Positions 37,323 to 44,978 of a stretch of DNA of 64,000 nucleotides are shown piece by piece. The notes under the pieces were generated by a model that searched no databases, had not been told where the DNA came from, and saw only the letters and a program-made list of their open reading frames with translations. This DNA comes from Polyangium jinanense. Its GTDB lineage: Bacteria; Myxococcota; Polyangia; Polyangiales; Polyangiaceae. Location of the stretch: NCBI RefSeq assembly GCF_028435365.1, contig NZ_JAGTJJ010000049.1:1-64000 (forward strand), written 5' to 3'. The first letter of the stretch is position 1. Each line of letters starts with the position of its first letter. A program made the translations under genes and the position numbers.

Positions 37323-37880
37323 CTATCGAGGAGGCGCCGCGCCGGCAAGCCCTTCGCGCGCCTCCATGAGCGCAAATCCCAGCAAATTCAGCCCTCGCCA
37401 CGCCCGAGGGTCCGTCGCTCGCGGATTCGACGCGCCGAGCCCGATCCCCCAGATCGTGTCCCGCGGGCTCGCCTCGACGAGGATCTTCGATCCGGTGCGA
37501 AGCAACCATTCGCCGAGGGCCGGATTCTGGCCGAACTTCGCGAGGCTCGCCTCCACCACGATCCCGAACCGGTGCTCGCGCCACCGCGCCTCGTCGAAAT
37601 CACGCACCTCGCGCCCGAGCGCCTTCGCCTTGCCCGGATCCTCCGTCGCCAGGATCTTCGCGCGCGTCACTTCGTCCCCGAACAGCCGCGCCTTCTCGGC
37701 CATCATGAAATGCTCGGCGGCCGCGTACCTCTGCCCGCGCACGACGAACGGCGCGGGATACCATTGGCTCAAAATGAAAGGTCCAAGCGTCCCTTCCTCG
37801 CTCGGCGTATGGCCCCAGAAGAACAGGAATTCGAGCGACTCGCCGCGTTCTTGCCGCGCGATCAGGGTGGCGACGTCCAT
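37323..37880 (-). CDS. NADAR family protein (YbiA/DUF1768-like)
   Basis: 185 residues, the usual size. The family pattern is FLFFWGHTPSEEGTLGPFILSQWYPAPF (shown here by its parts FLFFWGHTP and LSQWYPAPF), then YAAAEHFMMAEKARLFGD and the C-terminal ILVEASPRDTIWGIGLG. NADAR enzymes cleave N-glycosidic bonds: YbiA/RibX acts on early riboflavin intermediates, and relatives remove ADP-ribose from nucleic acids in DarT-like toxin-antitoxin pairs. No riboflavin or DarT gene is adjacent, so the substrate is open. TAGAAT lies exactly 6 bases before the ATG. Confidence 0.9.
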   Translation of the reverse strand: MDVATLIARQERGESLEFLFFWGHTPSEEGTLGPFILSQWYPAPFVVRGQRYAAAEHFMMAEKARLFGDEVTRAKILATEDPGKAKALGREVRDFDEARWREHRFGIVVEASLAKFGQNPALGEWLLRTGSKILVEASPRDTIWGIGLGASNPRATDPRAWRGLNLLGFALMEAREGLAGAAPPR

Positions 37881-37886
37881 GGCGGG

Positions 37887-37892
37887 ATTCTA
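37887..37892 (-). promoter_or_regulatory. -10 box TAGAAT, leaderless start of the NADAR gene
   Basis: On the minus strand TAGAAT-N6-ATG (ATG at 37880), identical in hexamer and spacing to the Uma2 gene. There is no ribosome-binding site. Confidence 0.5.
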
Positions 37893-38008
37893 GCCCAACC
37901 CATCGCCGGCAGGGAAGCCTCGACACCATCTCCCCCTTTTCCGCGGCCCGCCGTGGCGGTAGCGTATCCCGCAGACCGGCGAACGACATCGTCGGAGGAG
38001 GCTTCTTC

Positions 38009-38566
38009 ATGCGCACCCGCTTCTTCCTTTTTGCAGCCGCCGCGATGCTTTTTGCGGCCCCCGCGTCCGCGGACGTCCTCTCGGATCCGCCGTCCGACTG
38101 CCCCGAGGGCAGCGTGGGCGAGTTCTGCCACGGACCCCCGCAGTGCGCGCCCCTGTTCTGCGAGACCAACGTCGATTGCAAGGACGGCGCGACGTGCGTC
38201 GAAACCGAGCTCTGTATCGAGGAGATCGGCTGCTCGGGCGGGTGGATCGGCGACGGCGCGCCCCCGCTCGAGATCAACGTGCTCGGCGCCTGCGACGCGG
38301 CCAGCGCCTGCCCGCTCGGCGGCACATGTTCACCCCTCAAGGTCTGCGTCGGCGGCTCGGGCGCGGGCTCGGGCAGCGGCGCAGGCGCGGGCAGCGGCGC
38401 CGGGAGCGGCGCGGGCGCAGGGAATGGCGATAGCGGCGACGACGACATCGCGGTGACGGGATGCGCGTGCAGCGCGGTCGGCGACCGCGCCGCGCCGTGG
38501 CTCGGGCTCGCCATGGTCGCCGTGGGCACGGGGATCGCCGCGGCGCGAAGGCGGCGGGCGCGTTAA
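38009..38566 (+). CDS. MYXO-CTERM sorted Cys-rich surface protein
   Basis: 185 residues. A signal peptide ending ASA-DV is followed by a Cys-rich domain (CETNVDCKDGATCVETELC at 51-69), a Gly/Ser/Ala spacer (114-140), and a C-terminal MYXO-CTERM-type tripartite signal: GCACSAVG (Cys152, Cys154), a hydrophobic segment (about 164-178) and RRRRAR at the end. In myxobacteria such signals direct processing and surface attachment. The ATG has GGAGGAG upstream, and a -10-like TATCCC lies at 37975-37980. Its stop overlaps the stop of the convergent signal peptidase gene (TTAA). Confidence 0.85.
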   Translation: MRTRFFLFAAAAMLFAAPASADVLSDPPSDCPEGSVGEFCHGPPQCAPLFCETNVDCKDGATCVETELCIEEIGCSGGWIGDGAPPLEINVLGACDAASACPLGGTCSPLKVCVGGSGAGSGSGAGAGSGAGSGAGAGNGDSGDDDIAVTGCACSAVGDRAAPWLGLAMVAVGTGIAAARRRRAR

Positions 38567-39360
38567 CGCGCGGGCGGCGGCGGCGTCGCGGCGGTTTTTT
38601 CCTTCAAGCACTTTTCCATCGCAGGCCCGAGCGACGCCGCGCCCGCCGGGAGAATGGGCGGCCCGTCCACGGGCGTCGCGCTCCGGCCGGAAAAACCGCC
38701 GAGCATGATCATCGCCACGCGCCCGACGACCGTGGAGATCGGCATGCCGCGTCCGATTCCACCTTTCCAGCTCCGCGAGTCGTGGCTGTTCATTCGGTTG
38801 TCGCCGATGACGAACGCCTCGCCCGCGGGCACGACCCAGGGCCCCTGCACGGTCCCGCAAATCCCGCCCCGGCACGATTGCATCGCGCTGCAATCACTGT
38901 CCTTCTCGCACGTCTCCCCGAAGACGGGCCCGTCGAGCAGAACGCCGTAAGCGTGTTCGTCGAGCCATTCGATGAAAAGCTCGTACGTCCGCCCCTCCCA
39001 ATCGTAGCGGCCCACGCGGCATTGCGGGACACGAAAGCCGTTGATGATGGGCCGCCCGTCCACGAACTCGATCCTGTCCCCCGGCATCCCGATCACCCGC
39101 TTCATGAAGAGCTGATCCGGGTTCTCGGGGAACGGGAAGACGATCACGTCGCCGCGATGCACCTCGCCGCCCCGCAGCGCGGAGACGTAGTCGCCGGGCA
39201 CGAGCGTGGGTACCATCGCCCCGGACGGGACCTTGTACACCTTGACCATCACGCGGAGCACGACGAAGGTCGCGACGAGGAGGCCCAGGATCACATAAGC
39301 CAAGAGCGCCGAGCGCTTCTTGCGGGCCGCCTCGTGGCGGGCCGGGGAGGAGTCGGACAT
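38563..39360 (-). CDS. lepB: signal peptidase I with a Cys-rich insertion
   Basis: 265 residues. One N-terminal membrane helix (about 18-38) is followed by the catalytic Ser46 in VPSGAMVPTL and Lys87 in LFMKRVIGMPGD, and the later GDNRMNSHDSR motif; it should cleave signal peptides of exported proteins. Between these lies an insert carrying four cysteines (CEKDSDCSAMQSCRGGIC), a pattern otherwise seen in secreted Cys-rich lipoproteins of myxobacteria. This faces the periplasm and may be disulfide-bonded. It diverges from the ECF sigma gene. Confidence 0.92.
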   Translation of the reverse strand: MSDSSPARHEAARKKRSALLAYVILGLLVATFVVLRVMVKVYKVPSGAMVPTLVPGDYVSALRGGEVHRGDVIVFPFPENPDQLFMKRVIGMPGDRIEFVDGRPIINGFRVPQCRVGRYDWEGRTYELFIEWLDEHAYGVLLDGPVFGETCEKDSDCSAMQSCRGGICGTVQGPWVVPAGEAFVIGDNRMNSHDSRSWKGGIGRGMPISTVVGRVAMIMLGGFSGRSATPVDGPPILPAGAASLGPAMEKCLKEKTAATPPPPAR

Positions 39361-39487
39361 GTTGGGCCCCTACCCCGATCCGCACCCGGCGAGAAGCCGC
39401 CCGAGACGCCGCGCCGCCCCCGTACTTTTTTCTCTAAGAAACCTCCCGCCCCCTCGTTCTTCGAGAGAACGACTTCCGATCGCGCCC

Positions 39488-40015
39488 ATGCCGAGCGAAC
39501 CGACGAGCCACTGGGTCCTTCTCGCGCTCTCGCGCTACGAGGCCCCTTTGCTCCGTTACGCCTCGGCGATCGTGGGATCCGCCCAGGCGGCCGACGTGGT
39601 GCAGGACACGTTCCTGCGCTTGTGCAACCAGGACCGAGCGGCCGTGGAGCCGCACCTTCGGGCCTGGCTCTTCACGGTCTGCCGGAACCGGGCCCTCGAT
39701 GTTCGGCGCGACAAACGACAGGTCGAGCCCGTGGCGGAGGTGGACGAGGTCATGGCGGACAATCAACCCGGGCCCTCGGAGGCCCTCGAGCGCCGGGAGG
39801 CGATGCGCCGCGTGCTCGGCGCGCTCGATACCCTGCCGGAACGACAACGCGAGGCGGTCCTGCTCAAATTCAGCGGCGACCTGAGCTACCAGGAGATCGC
39901 GGAGGTGCTCGGGACGAGCGTGTCGAACGTGGGATTCCTCTTGCATACGGCGCTGCGCGCGCTGCGCGAGCAGGTGGAGAAGAAGGACCGCGAAGCCGCG
40001 AGGAGGACCCGATGA
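39488..40015 (+). CDS. ECF RNA polymerase sigma factor
   Basis: 175 residues. Sigma region 2 (YEAPLLRYASAIVGSAQAADVVQDTFLRLC; core VVQDTFLRLC) and region 4 (LPERQREAVLLKFSGDLSYQEIAEVLGTS, core LPERQREAVLL) are clear, so it should redirect RNA polymerase to a stress regulon. It is translationally coupled (ATGA) to a membrane protein whose N-terminus looks like an anti-sigma domain; the pair is probably a sensor-sigma module. ATG 39488 is chosen; upstream frame is open but low in coding bias. Confidence 0.93.
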   Translation: MPSEPTSHWVLLALSRYEAPLLRYASAIVGSAQAADVVQDTFLRLCNQDRAAVEPHLRAWLFTVCRNRALDVRRDKRQVEPVAEVDEVMADNQPGPSEALERREAMRRVLGALDTLPERQREAVLLKFSGDLSYQEIAEVLGTSVSNVGFLLHTALRALREQVEKKDREAARRTR

Positions 40016-42015
40016 CGCTCTCGAAGGACGATCCGCGCCTGCTTTCGTACGTGCTCGGCGAGCTCGACGAGGCCGAATCGCGCGAAATCGAGGCGGCGAT
40101 CGACGGTGATCCGGACATCCGCGCGGAGATCGACGCCCTGCGGATGACGGCGGAGATGCTGCGCGAAGGGCTCGCGGAGCGCGCGCCGAAGGCGCTTCCG
40201 GCAAAGCAACGAAAGGTGCTGGAGGAGGCCACGCGCGAGACGGAAACCCCCAAGGTGATGCCGCTCCGAAGGCGTTTTCTCCAGCCGATGTTGCTCGCGG
40301 CCGCCGCGGTCGCGCTCGTCGCGATTCCGCTCGGCGTGATGGTTCAACGCCGAAAAACCCTGCTCGCGGCGGAGCAAGCGATGAAAGACTTGGCGGCGTT
40401 CGAGGCTCCGCAGAAGGAGAAGGAAAAGACGACGGCGCCGCCCCCGAAAGACGACACGAAGATCGACGAGGCGACGCGGCGAGAGATCCTGAGAATGCTC
40501 CAGGAGGACCGGGCACGTCAGGGTGGCGAGGTTGCGGAGAGGATCCCGAAGCCCCGCAGGCTGACCGCGCGATCGAAGCCGAGGGCCGACGAGAACCCGT
40601 TCATCTACACGACGAGCATCGCACGTTCGACGTTCCCACTCGACATGGACACGGCCTCGTATTCGCTCGTCGAGCGGTACATCCGCGAGGCCGCGCGCAG
40701 GCCGACGCCGGGCCTGGTGCGCGTCGACGAGCTCGTCAATGCGTTCCCCTACGAAGACCCGCCCCCGATCGGAGACGCGCCGCTCGCCGTCCGGGCCGAG
40801 GTCGACGCGGCGCCGTGGAACCGTTCGCACAGGCTCGTGCGCCTCGCGCTGAAAACAGCGCCGTTCGATCCGTCGATCCGCCCCCAGACAAACCTGGTCT
40901 TCGTGATCGACAAATCGCCCGGCTTCGCCAAGGATCCGGACAAACTGCCGCTGCTCCAGGCCGCCCTGCGCAGGCTGGTCTCGCGGCTCGACGAGCGGGA
41001 TCGGCTGACGCTCCTCGCGTACGGAGACCCCTCCGAGGAGCCTCATCTGCCGCCGACGCCGGGCGACGACAAACCTCGGCTCCTCACCGCCATCGACAAG
41101 TTCGAGCCGAGCGTGACGGCCCCTTCCGGCGATTCCCTCGCGCGAGCCTTCAAGGAGGCGCAGGCGCATTTCGTCGCGGGCGGCGTGAACCGGGTCTTTC
41201 TGGCGACGGACGCCCATTTCGTGGCGAATTCCGAGGAGGGCCGGCTCACGGCGCTCGTCCGCGAGAAGGCGGCTACGGGCATTTCGCTGTCGGCGCTCGG
41301 GTTCGGTCCGATGGATGGTCCGGCCGGACAAACCTTGAAGCGCCTGGCCGAGGAGGGCAAGGGGAGCTTCGCGGAGATCACGAGCCCGGACGACGCGCGC
41401 AAGGAGCTGGTCGACGAGGCCATGGGGACGCGCACGCCGATCGCGAGGGACGTGCGGGTCGAGGTCGATTTCGATCCGCTGTACGTGCGGTCGTTCCGGC
41501 TGATCGGGAACGAGGATCGGACGGGACCGGAGCGCGAGTTTTTGGATGCCTGGAAAGGCCCGGTCGATCTGTACGCCGGGCAAGGGGTGACCGCGCTCTA
41601 CGAGCTCGAACCCAGGCCCGATACCTCGGGGGGCTCGGAGGCGCCGCGCGTGCCGTACCTGCTCACGCTGCGGGTCCATTACAAGGACATGTCGGGACAA
41701 ACGAGCCAGGAGATCGAAGTGCCGCTCCGGGACGAATGGCATCGGGGGGGGAGCACGGATTTCTACTTCGCCGCGTCGGTGGCGGCGTTTGGCCTGCTGC
41801 TACGAGATTCGCCATTCAAGGGGAACCTGACGGTCGCGGACATCGCGGCGATGGCCAAGAAAAACCTCGGCACGGATCCCGGCGGGCACAGGGCCCGCTT
41901 CGTGAACCTGCTCGAGCTCGCGGAGTTCACCCCCGGCCTGGCGCCCCGCCCGCAGGGCTCCGCGCCGCCGCGAAAGGGATGCGCCCCCGGGGATCCCCTC
42001 TGCAGTGAGCTTTGA
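40012..42015 (+). CDS. anti-sigma-like membrane protein with YfbK-type VWA domain
   Basis: 667 residues. The N-terminal 60 residues (LLSYVLGELDEAESREIEAAI, core SYVLGELDEAE) resemble an anti-sigma domain without zinc ligands. A membrane helix follows (about 91-110), then a linker and the YfbK/DUF3520-type module: TFPLDMDTASYSLV (208-220), a VWA fold (VFVIDKSPGF from 296) and a C-terminal domain to SEL. The MIDAS is degenerate: DKSPG (300-304) instead of DxSxS, and TDA instead of TDG. It probably senses an envelope signal and sequesters the sigma factor encoded just upstream. Confidence 0.82.
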   Translation: MTLSKDDPRLLSYVLGELDEAESREIEAAIDGDPDIRAEIDALRMTAEMLREGLAERAPKALPAKQRKVLEEATRETETPKVMPLRRRFLQPMLLAAAAVALVAIPLGVMVQRRKTLLAAEQAMKDLAAFEAPQKEKEKTTAPPPKDDTKIDEATRREILRMLQEDRARQGGEVAERIPKPRRLTARSKPRADENPFIYTTSIARSTFPLDMDTASYSLVERYIREAARRPTPGLVRVDELVNAFPYEDPPPIGDAPLAVRAEVDAAPWNRSHRLVRLALKTAPFDPSIRPQTNLVFVIDKSPGFAKDPDKLPLLQAALRRLVSRLDERDRLTLLAYGDPSEEPHLPPTPGDDKPRLLTAIDKFEPSVTAPSGDSLARAFKEAQAHFVAGGVNRVFLATDAHFVANSEEGRLTALVREKAATGISLSALGFGPMDGPAGQTLKRLAEEGKGSFAEITSPDDARKELVDEAMGTRTPIARDVRVEVDFDPLYVRSFRLIGNEDRTGPEREFLDAWKGPVDLYAGQGVTALYELEPRPDTSGGSEAPRVPYLLTLRVHYKDMSGQTSQEIEVPLRDEWHRGGSTDFYFAASVAAFGLLLRDSPFKGNLTVADIAAMAKKNLGTDPGGHRARFVNLLELAEFTPGLAPRPQGSAPPRKGCAPGDPLCSEL

Positions 42016-42033
42016 TCCGTCCGGCGCCCTGGC

Positions 42034-43752
42034 TCAGCCCGCAACCGCGGGCTCGGGCTCGGCCGGGGGCACGGCGGCCGCCGGTTGCGCTGCCGCCGCG
42101 GCCGCAGCGTCCTCCATCACGCGCACCGCCGCGGCGTCCTCCTCGGCGAGGATCCGATCGCTCTCGCCGAGCGCGGCCTCGTGCGCGGCGATGACGCGCA
42201 TCACGCGGCTCCGCGCGAGCGTGAGGAACATGATCCCGAGCAGGCCCCACACCGCCGACGCGACCACCGAGGCCACGACGAGCATTTCCTCACCGCTCGT
42301 CTCCATCGCGCCGAGCGCGACGAAAACGTAGAGCGGCGACGGCGCGGCCACGATGAGCGCGCTGCGACCCGAGGGCGACGCGAAGATGCCCGCGATCGCC
42401 GCGACGATCCACGGCCCCACGGCGACGAGGAAATGCACCGCGAGGAGCAAGACACGCGAGAGCAGCGCGGTGCTCGACCGCGCCCGCAAAAACGCGCCGA
42501 ACCCCACGGAGAACAGGTAAAACGAGCCCGCGTAGAGCACGACGATGAGGATCTGCAGGATCTTCAGCTTGGGGCTCGCGTTGTTCATCAGCGCGACGAT
42601 CCCGGCCGCGACCGGCATCAAAAACGCAACCGCGGCCCCGCCGAGCTGCATCACCGATGTGCCGAGGATGCCCGGCCCGAGCAGCCTCCGCAGCCGGCCC
42701 GCGCCCTGCCGATCCCAGTGCAATCGCACGCGCCGCGAGGGCCCGAGCGAGTCGCCGAGGAAGAGGTAGACCGAGATCATCAGGAAGACGAGCAGCACGC
42801 AGATGCCCGCGACCGCGGCCTCGAGCTCGTCGTACGCGTCGACCGCGGCGACCGGCGCAGCCGTGCAGAGCGCGAAGACCGGCGCGGACACGAGGAACCA
42901 ACGCTTGAGGCCCGTCGAGCGATCGTCCGTGATGCTCGTGAGGTTCGCAATCGTGACCTCGTAGAGGAACCACGCAGGCAGCGCCGTCGCCACGATCGGA
43001 AGGAGGATCAAGCAGAGGACGTACGTGAGATCAAAGGGCGCACGCGCGTACGCCGTCGGCAGCCAGATCGGCGGGCCGTCCGGCACGCCCGACCAGGCGT
43101 GATGCGCGGGGATCGAAAGCCCCACACCGAGCCAGCCGTAGACGTTGAGCGAGACGATCACCGCGCAGATCAACGTGACCACGAGCGCGGCGCGCAGGCT
43201 GTTCATCTTCGAGCTCACCGCGAGCCCGAAGGCGACCGCGAGGCCCGCGATGAGGAACAAGAAGCCGAACGCGACGATCGTCTCCGTCGCGGTGACGCCG
43301 CCGAACAGGAACGGCAGCGCGCCGACGGGCGCGAGCATCACCACGTACATGCTGATCGACGTGTACGCGGCGAGGAACTTTCCGCGCGCGATCACCTCGG
43401 GGCGCAGGCCCGTGAGGATCACGGCTTCCCAGGTGCGCCCCTCGCGCTCCGAGGCGATCGCGTTCGCCGCGACCGCGGGCCCGACGAACGTGACCACGAA
43501 GTACGCGAGCGAGAAGAAGACCTGGAAGAGGACGTACCCCGTGGTCGCTGGGCTCTCGTTGATCGAGACGAGGCCGCCGATCGAGGCGATCGCCAGCGTG
43601 GCCAGGATCGACAGCACGCAGAGGATGATCGGTGTGCGGACGAGCCGCGCGGACTGGCGGAGCTCGCGGATCCAGATGGGGTTCGGATCGTCGAGCAGGC
43701 GGCGCAGGCGCGAGGTGCCCGCGGCCGTTGCGGTTCCGGTCTGCGCGCTCAT
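42034..43752 (-). CDS. ABC-2 type transporter permease
   Basis: 572 residues with about twelve hydrophobic segments and no P-loop. The N-terminal pattern NPIWIRELRQSARLVRTPIIL and the EREGRTWEAVILTGLRPEVIARGK loop match ABC-2 permeases of the YhgE/NatB-like kind. An acidic-basic Ala-rich tail (about 525-572) is cytoplasmic. It overlaps the ATPase gene by 4 bases and is the last gene of a five-gene operon with MoxR. Substrate is unknown; export of an envelope component is an inference. Confidence 0.85.
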   Translation of the reverse strand: MSAQTGTATAAGTSRLRRLLDDPNPIWIRELRQSARLVRTPIILCVLSILATLAIASIGGLVSINESPATTGYVLFQVFFSLAYFVVTFVGPAVAANAIASEREGRTWEAVILTGLRPEVIARGKFLAAYTSISMYVVMLAPVGALPFLFGGVTATETIVAFGFLFLIAGLAVAFGLAVSSKMNSLRAALVVTLICAVIVSLNVYGWLGVGLSIPAHHAWSGVPDGPPIWLPTAYARAPFDLTYVLCLILLPIVATALPAWFLYEVTIANLTSITDDRSTGLKRWFLVSAPVFALCTAAPVAAVDAYDELEAAVAGICVLLVFLMISVYLFLGDSLGPSRRVRLHWDRQGAGRLRRLLGPGILGTSVMQLGGAAVAFLMPVAAGIVALMNNASPKLKILQILIVVLYAGSFYLFSVGFGAFLRARSSTALLSRVLLLAVHFLVAVGPWIVAAIAGIFASPSGRSALIVAAPSPLYVFVALGAMETSGEEMLVVASVVASAVWGLLGIMFLTLARSRVMRVIAAHEAALGESDRILAEEDAAAVRVMEDAAAAAAAQPAAAVPPAEPEPAVAG

Positions 43753-44978
43753 TGGACGTCTCCGCGCGTGACCTCGAGGAAGATGCGCTCGAGCTCGTTC
43801 CTCTCCGGCTCCACGCCCACGATGCCGATGTTGCGGTGCACGAGGTGGGTCACCATCTCCGCGATCTTCGTCTCCGTGCCCTGGTAGCCCACGTGCACGA
43901 CGCCCCCGATGACGCTGACCTCGACGATCCCGGGCCCGCCGCGCAGGAAGTACGCGGCCGCCTCGGGATTGCCGAGGACACGCAGTTTCACCCGACGAAC
44001 GTTTGGCGTGGGCGGGATCGGCGCCGGCACGTGCGGCTGCGGCGGGGCCACGGGTGCGCTCGGATCCATCGCGGGCACGGGGGCGCTGATCGCGGGTGCG
44101 TGCTGCGGCGCGCCTGCCATCACGGGCGAAGCGGGCGCGCCTTGCGCGGGCACGAGCGCGCGCACGCCCGGCGGCACGTACCGCGGCGGCGGCGCGTGAC
44201 CGTGCGCCTCGGCCGCGCGGATCGCTTCGAGCCGCGCCGAGATCTCGTGGATGGGACCTGCGACGACGAGACGGCCGCGCTCGAGGATGCCGATCGAGGT
44301 GCAGACGTCGCTGAGCTCCGTGAGGATGTGCGACGAGAGGAAGATCGTCTTGCCGAGGCCACGCAGCTCCAGCAAGAGATCACGGATCTCGATGCGGGCG
44401 CGCGGATCGAGATCACTCGCCGGTTCGTCGAGGATGAGCACCTTCGGGTCGTGCAGGAGGATGCGCGCGAGCTGAAGCCGTTGCTTCATGCCCTTCGACA
44501 TCTCGGCGACGAGCCGATCCTGCAGCTTGCCGAGGTCCGTCAGCTCGAGGACCGCGTCGACCACGCTGATCGAGGGCACGCGGAACGAGTCCGCGAAGAA
44601 CTCGAGGTACTCGCGCACCGTGATGCGATCGTAGACGCCCGCGTGATCCGGCATGTAGCCGATCACCTTGCGCACGGCGTCGGGGTCGAGCGTGACGTCG
44701 ATCCCGTCGATCTCCACGCGCCCGGCCATCGGCTCGAGCAGCGTGGCCATCACGCGGATCGTCGTGGTTTTTCCGGCGCCGTTCGGCCCGATGAAGCCGA
44801 AGATCTCGCCCGCGCCGACGTCGAAGGTCACGTCGCGCAGGACGTCGCGGTTCGCGAAGCGGTGCCAGAGGTGGCGCACGCGGATCGTCGGCGGCGCGGG
44901 CGTGACGAGCGCAGGCGGCTCGACCGCGGTCGCGGGTGATCGCTCCCAGGTCTCGGGCGTTGCGACGGGCTCGCTCAC
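43749..44978 (-). CDS. ABC-2 type transporter ATP-binding protein
   Basis: 409 residues. Walker A GPNGAGKTTTIRV, a relaxed signature MSKGMKQRLQLARIL, Walker B VLILDEPASDLDP and the H-loop IFLSSHILTEL are all visible. After residue 245 comes a Pro/Ala-rich linker and a separate beta-alpha C-terminal domain (about 330-409; VRRVKLRVLGNPEAAAYFL, DUF4162-like). It is coupled by 4-base overlaps to the permease downstream and the 700-residue protein upstream. The extended C-terminus is longer than in most members. Confidence 0.9.
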   Translation of the reverse strand: MSEPVATPETWERSPATAVEPPALVTPAPPTIRVRHLWHRFANRDVLRDVTFDVGAGEIFGFIGPNGAGKTTTIRVMATLLEPMAGRVEIDGIDVTLDPDAVRKVIGYMPDHAGVYDRITVREYLEFFADSFRVPSISVVDAVLELTDLGKLQDRLVAEMSKGMKQRLQLARILLHDPKVLILDEPASDLDPRARIEIRDLLLELRGLGKTIFLSSHILTELSDVCTSIGILERGRLVVAGPIHEISARLEAIRAAEAHGHAPPPRYVPPGVRALVPAQGAPASPVMAGAPQHAPAISAPVPAMDPSAPVAPPQPHVPAPIPPTPNVRRVKLRVLGNPEAAAYFLRGGPGIVEVSVIGGVVHVGYQGTETKIAEMVTHLVHRNIGIVGVEPERNELERIFLEVTRGDVQ

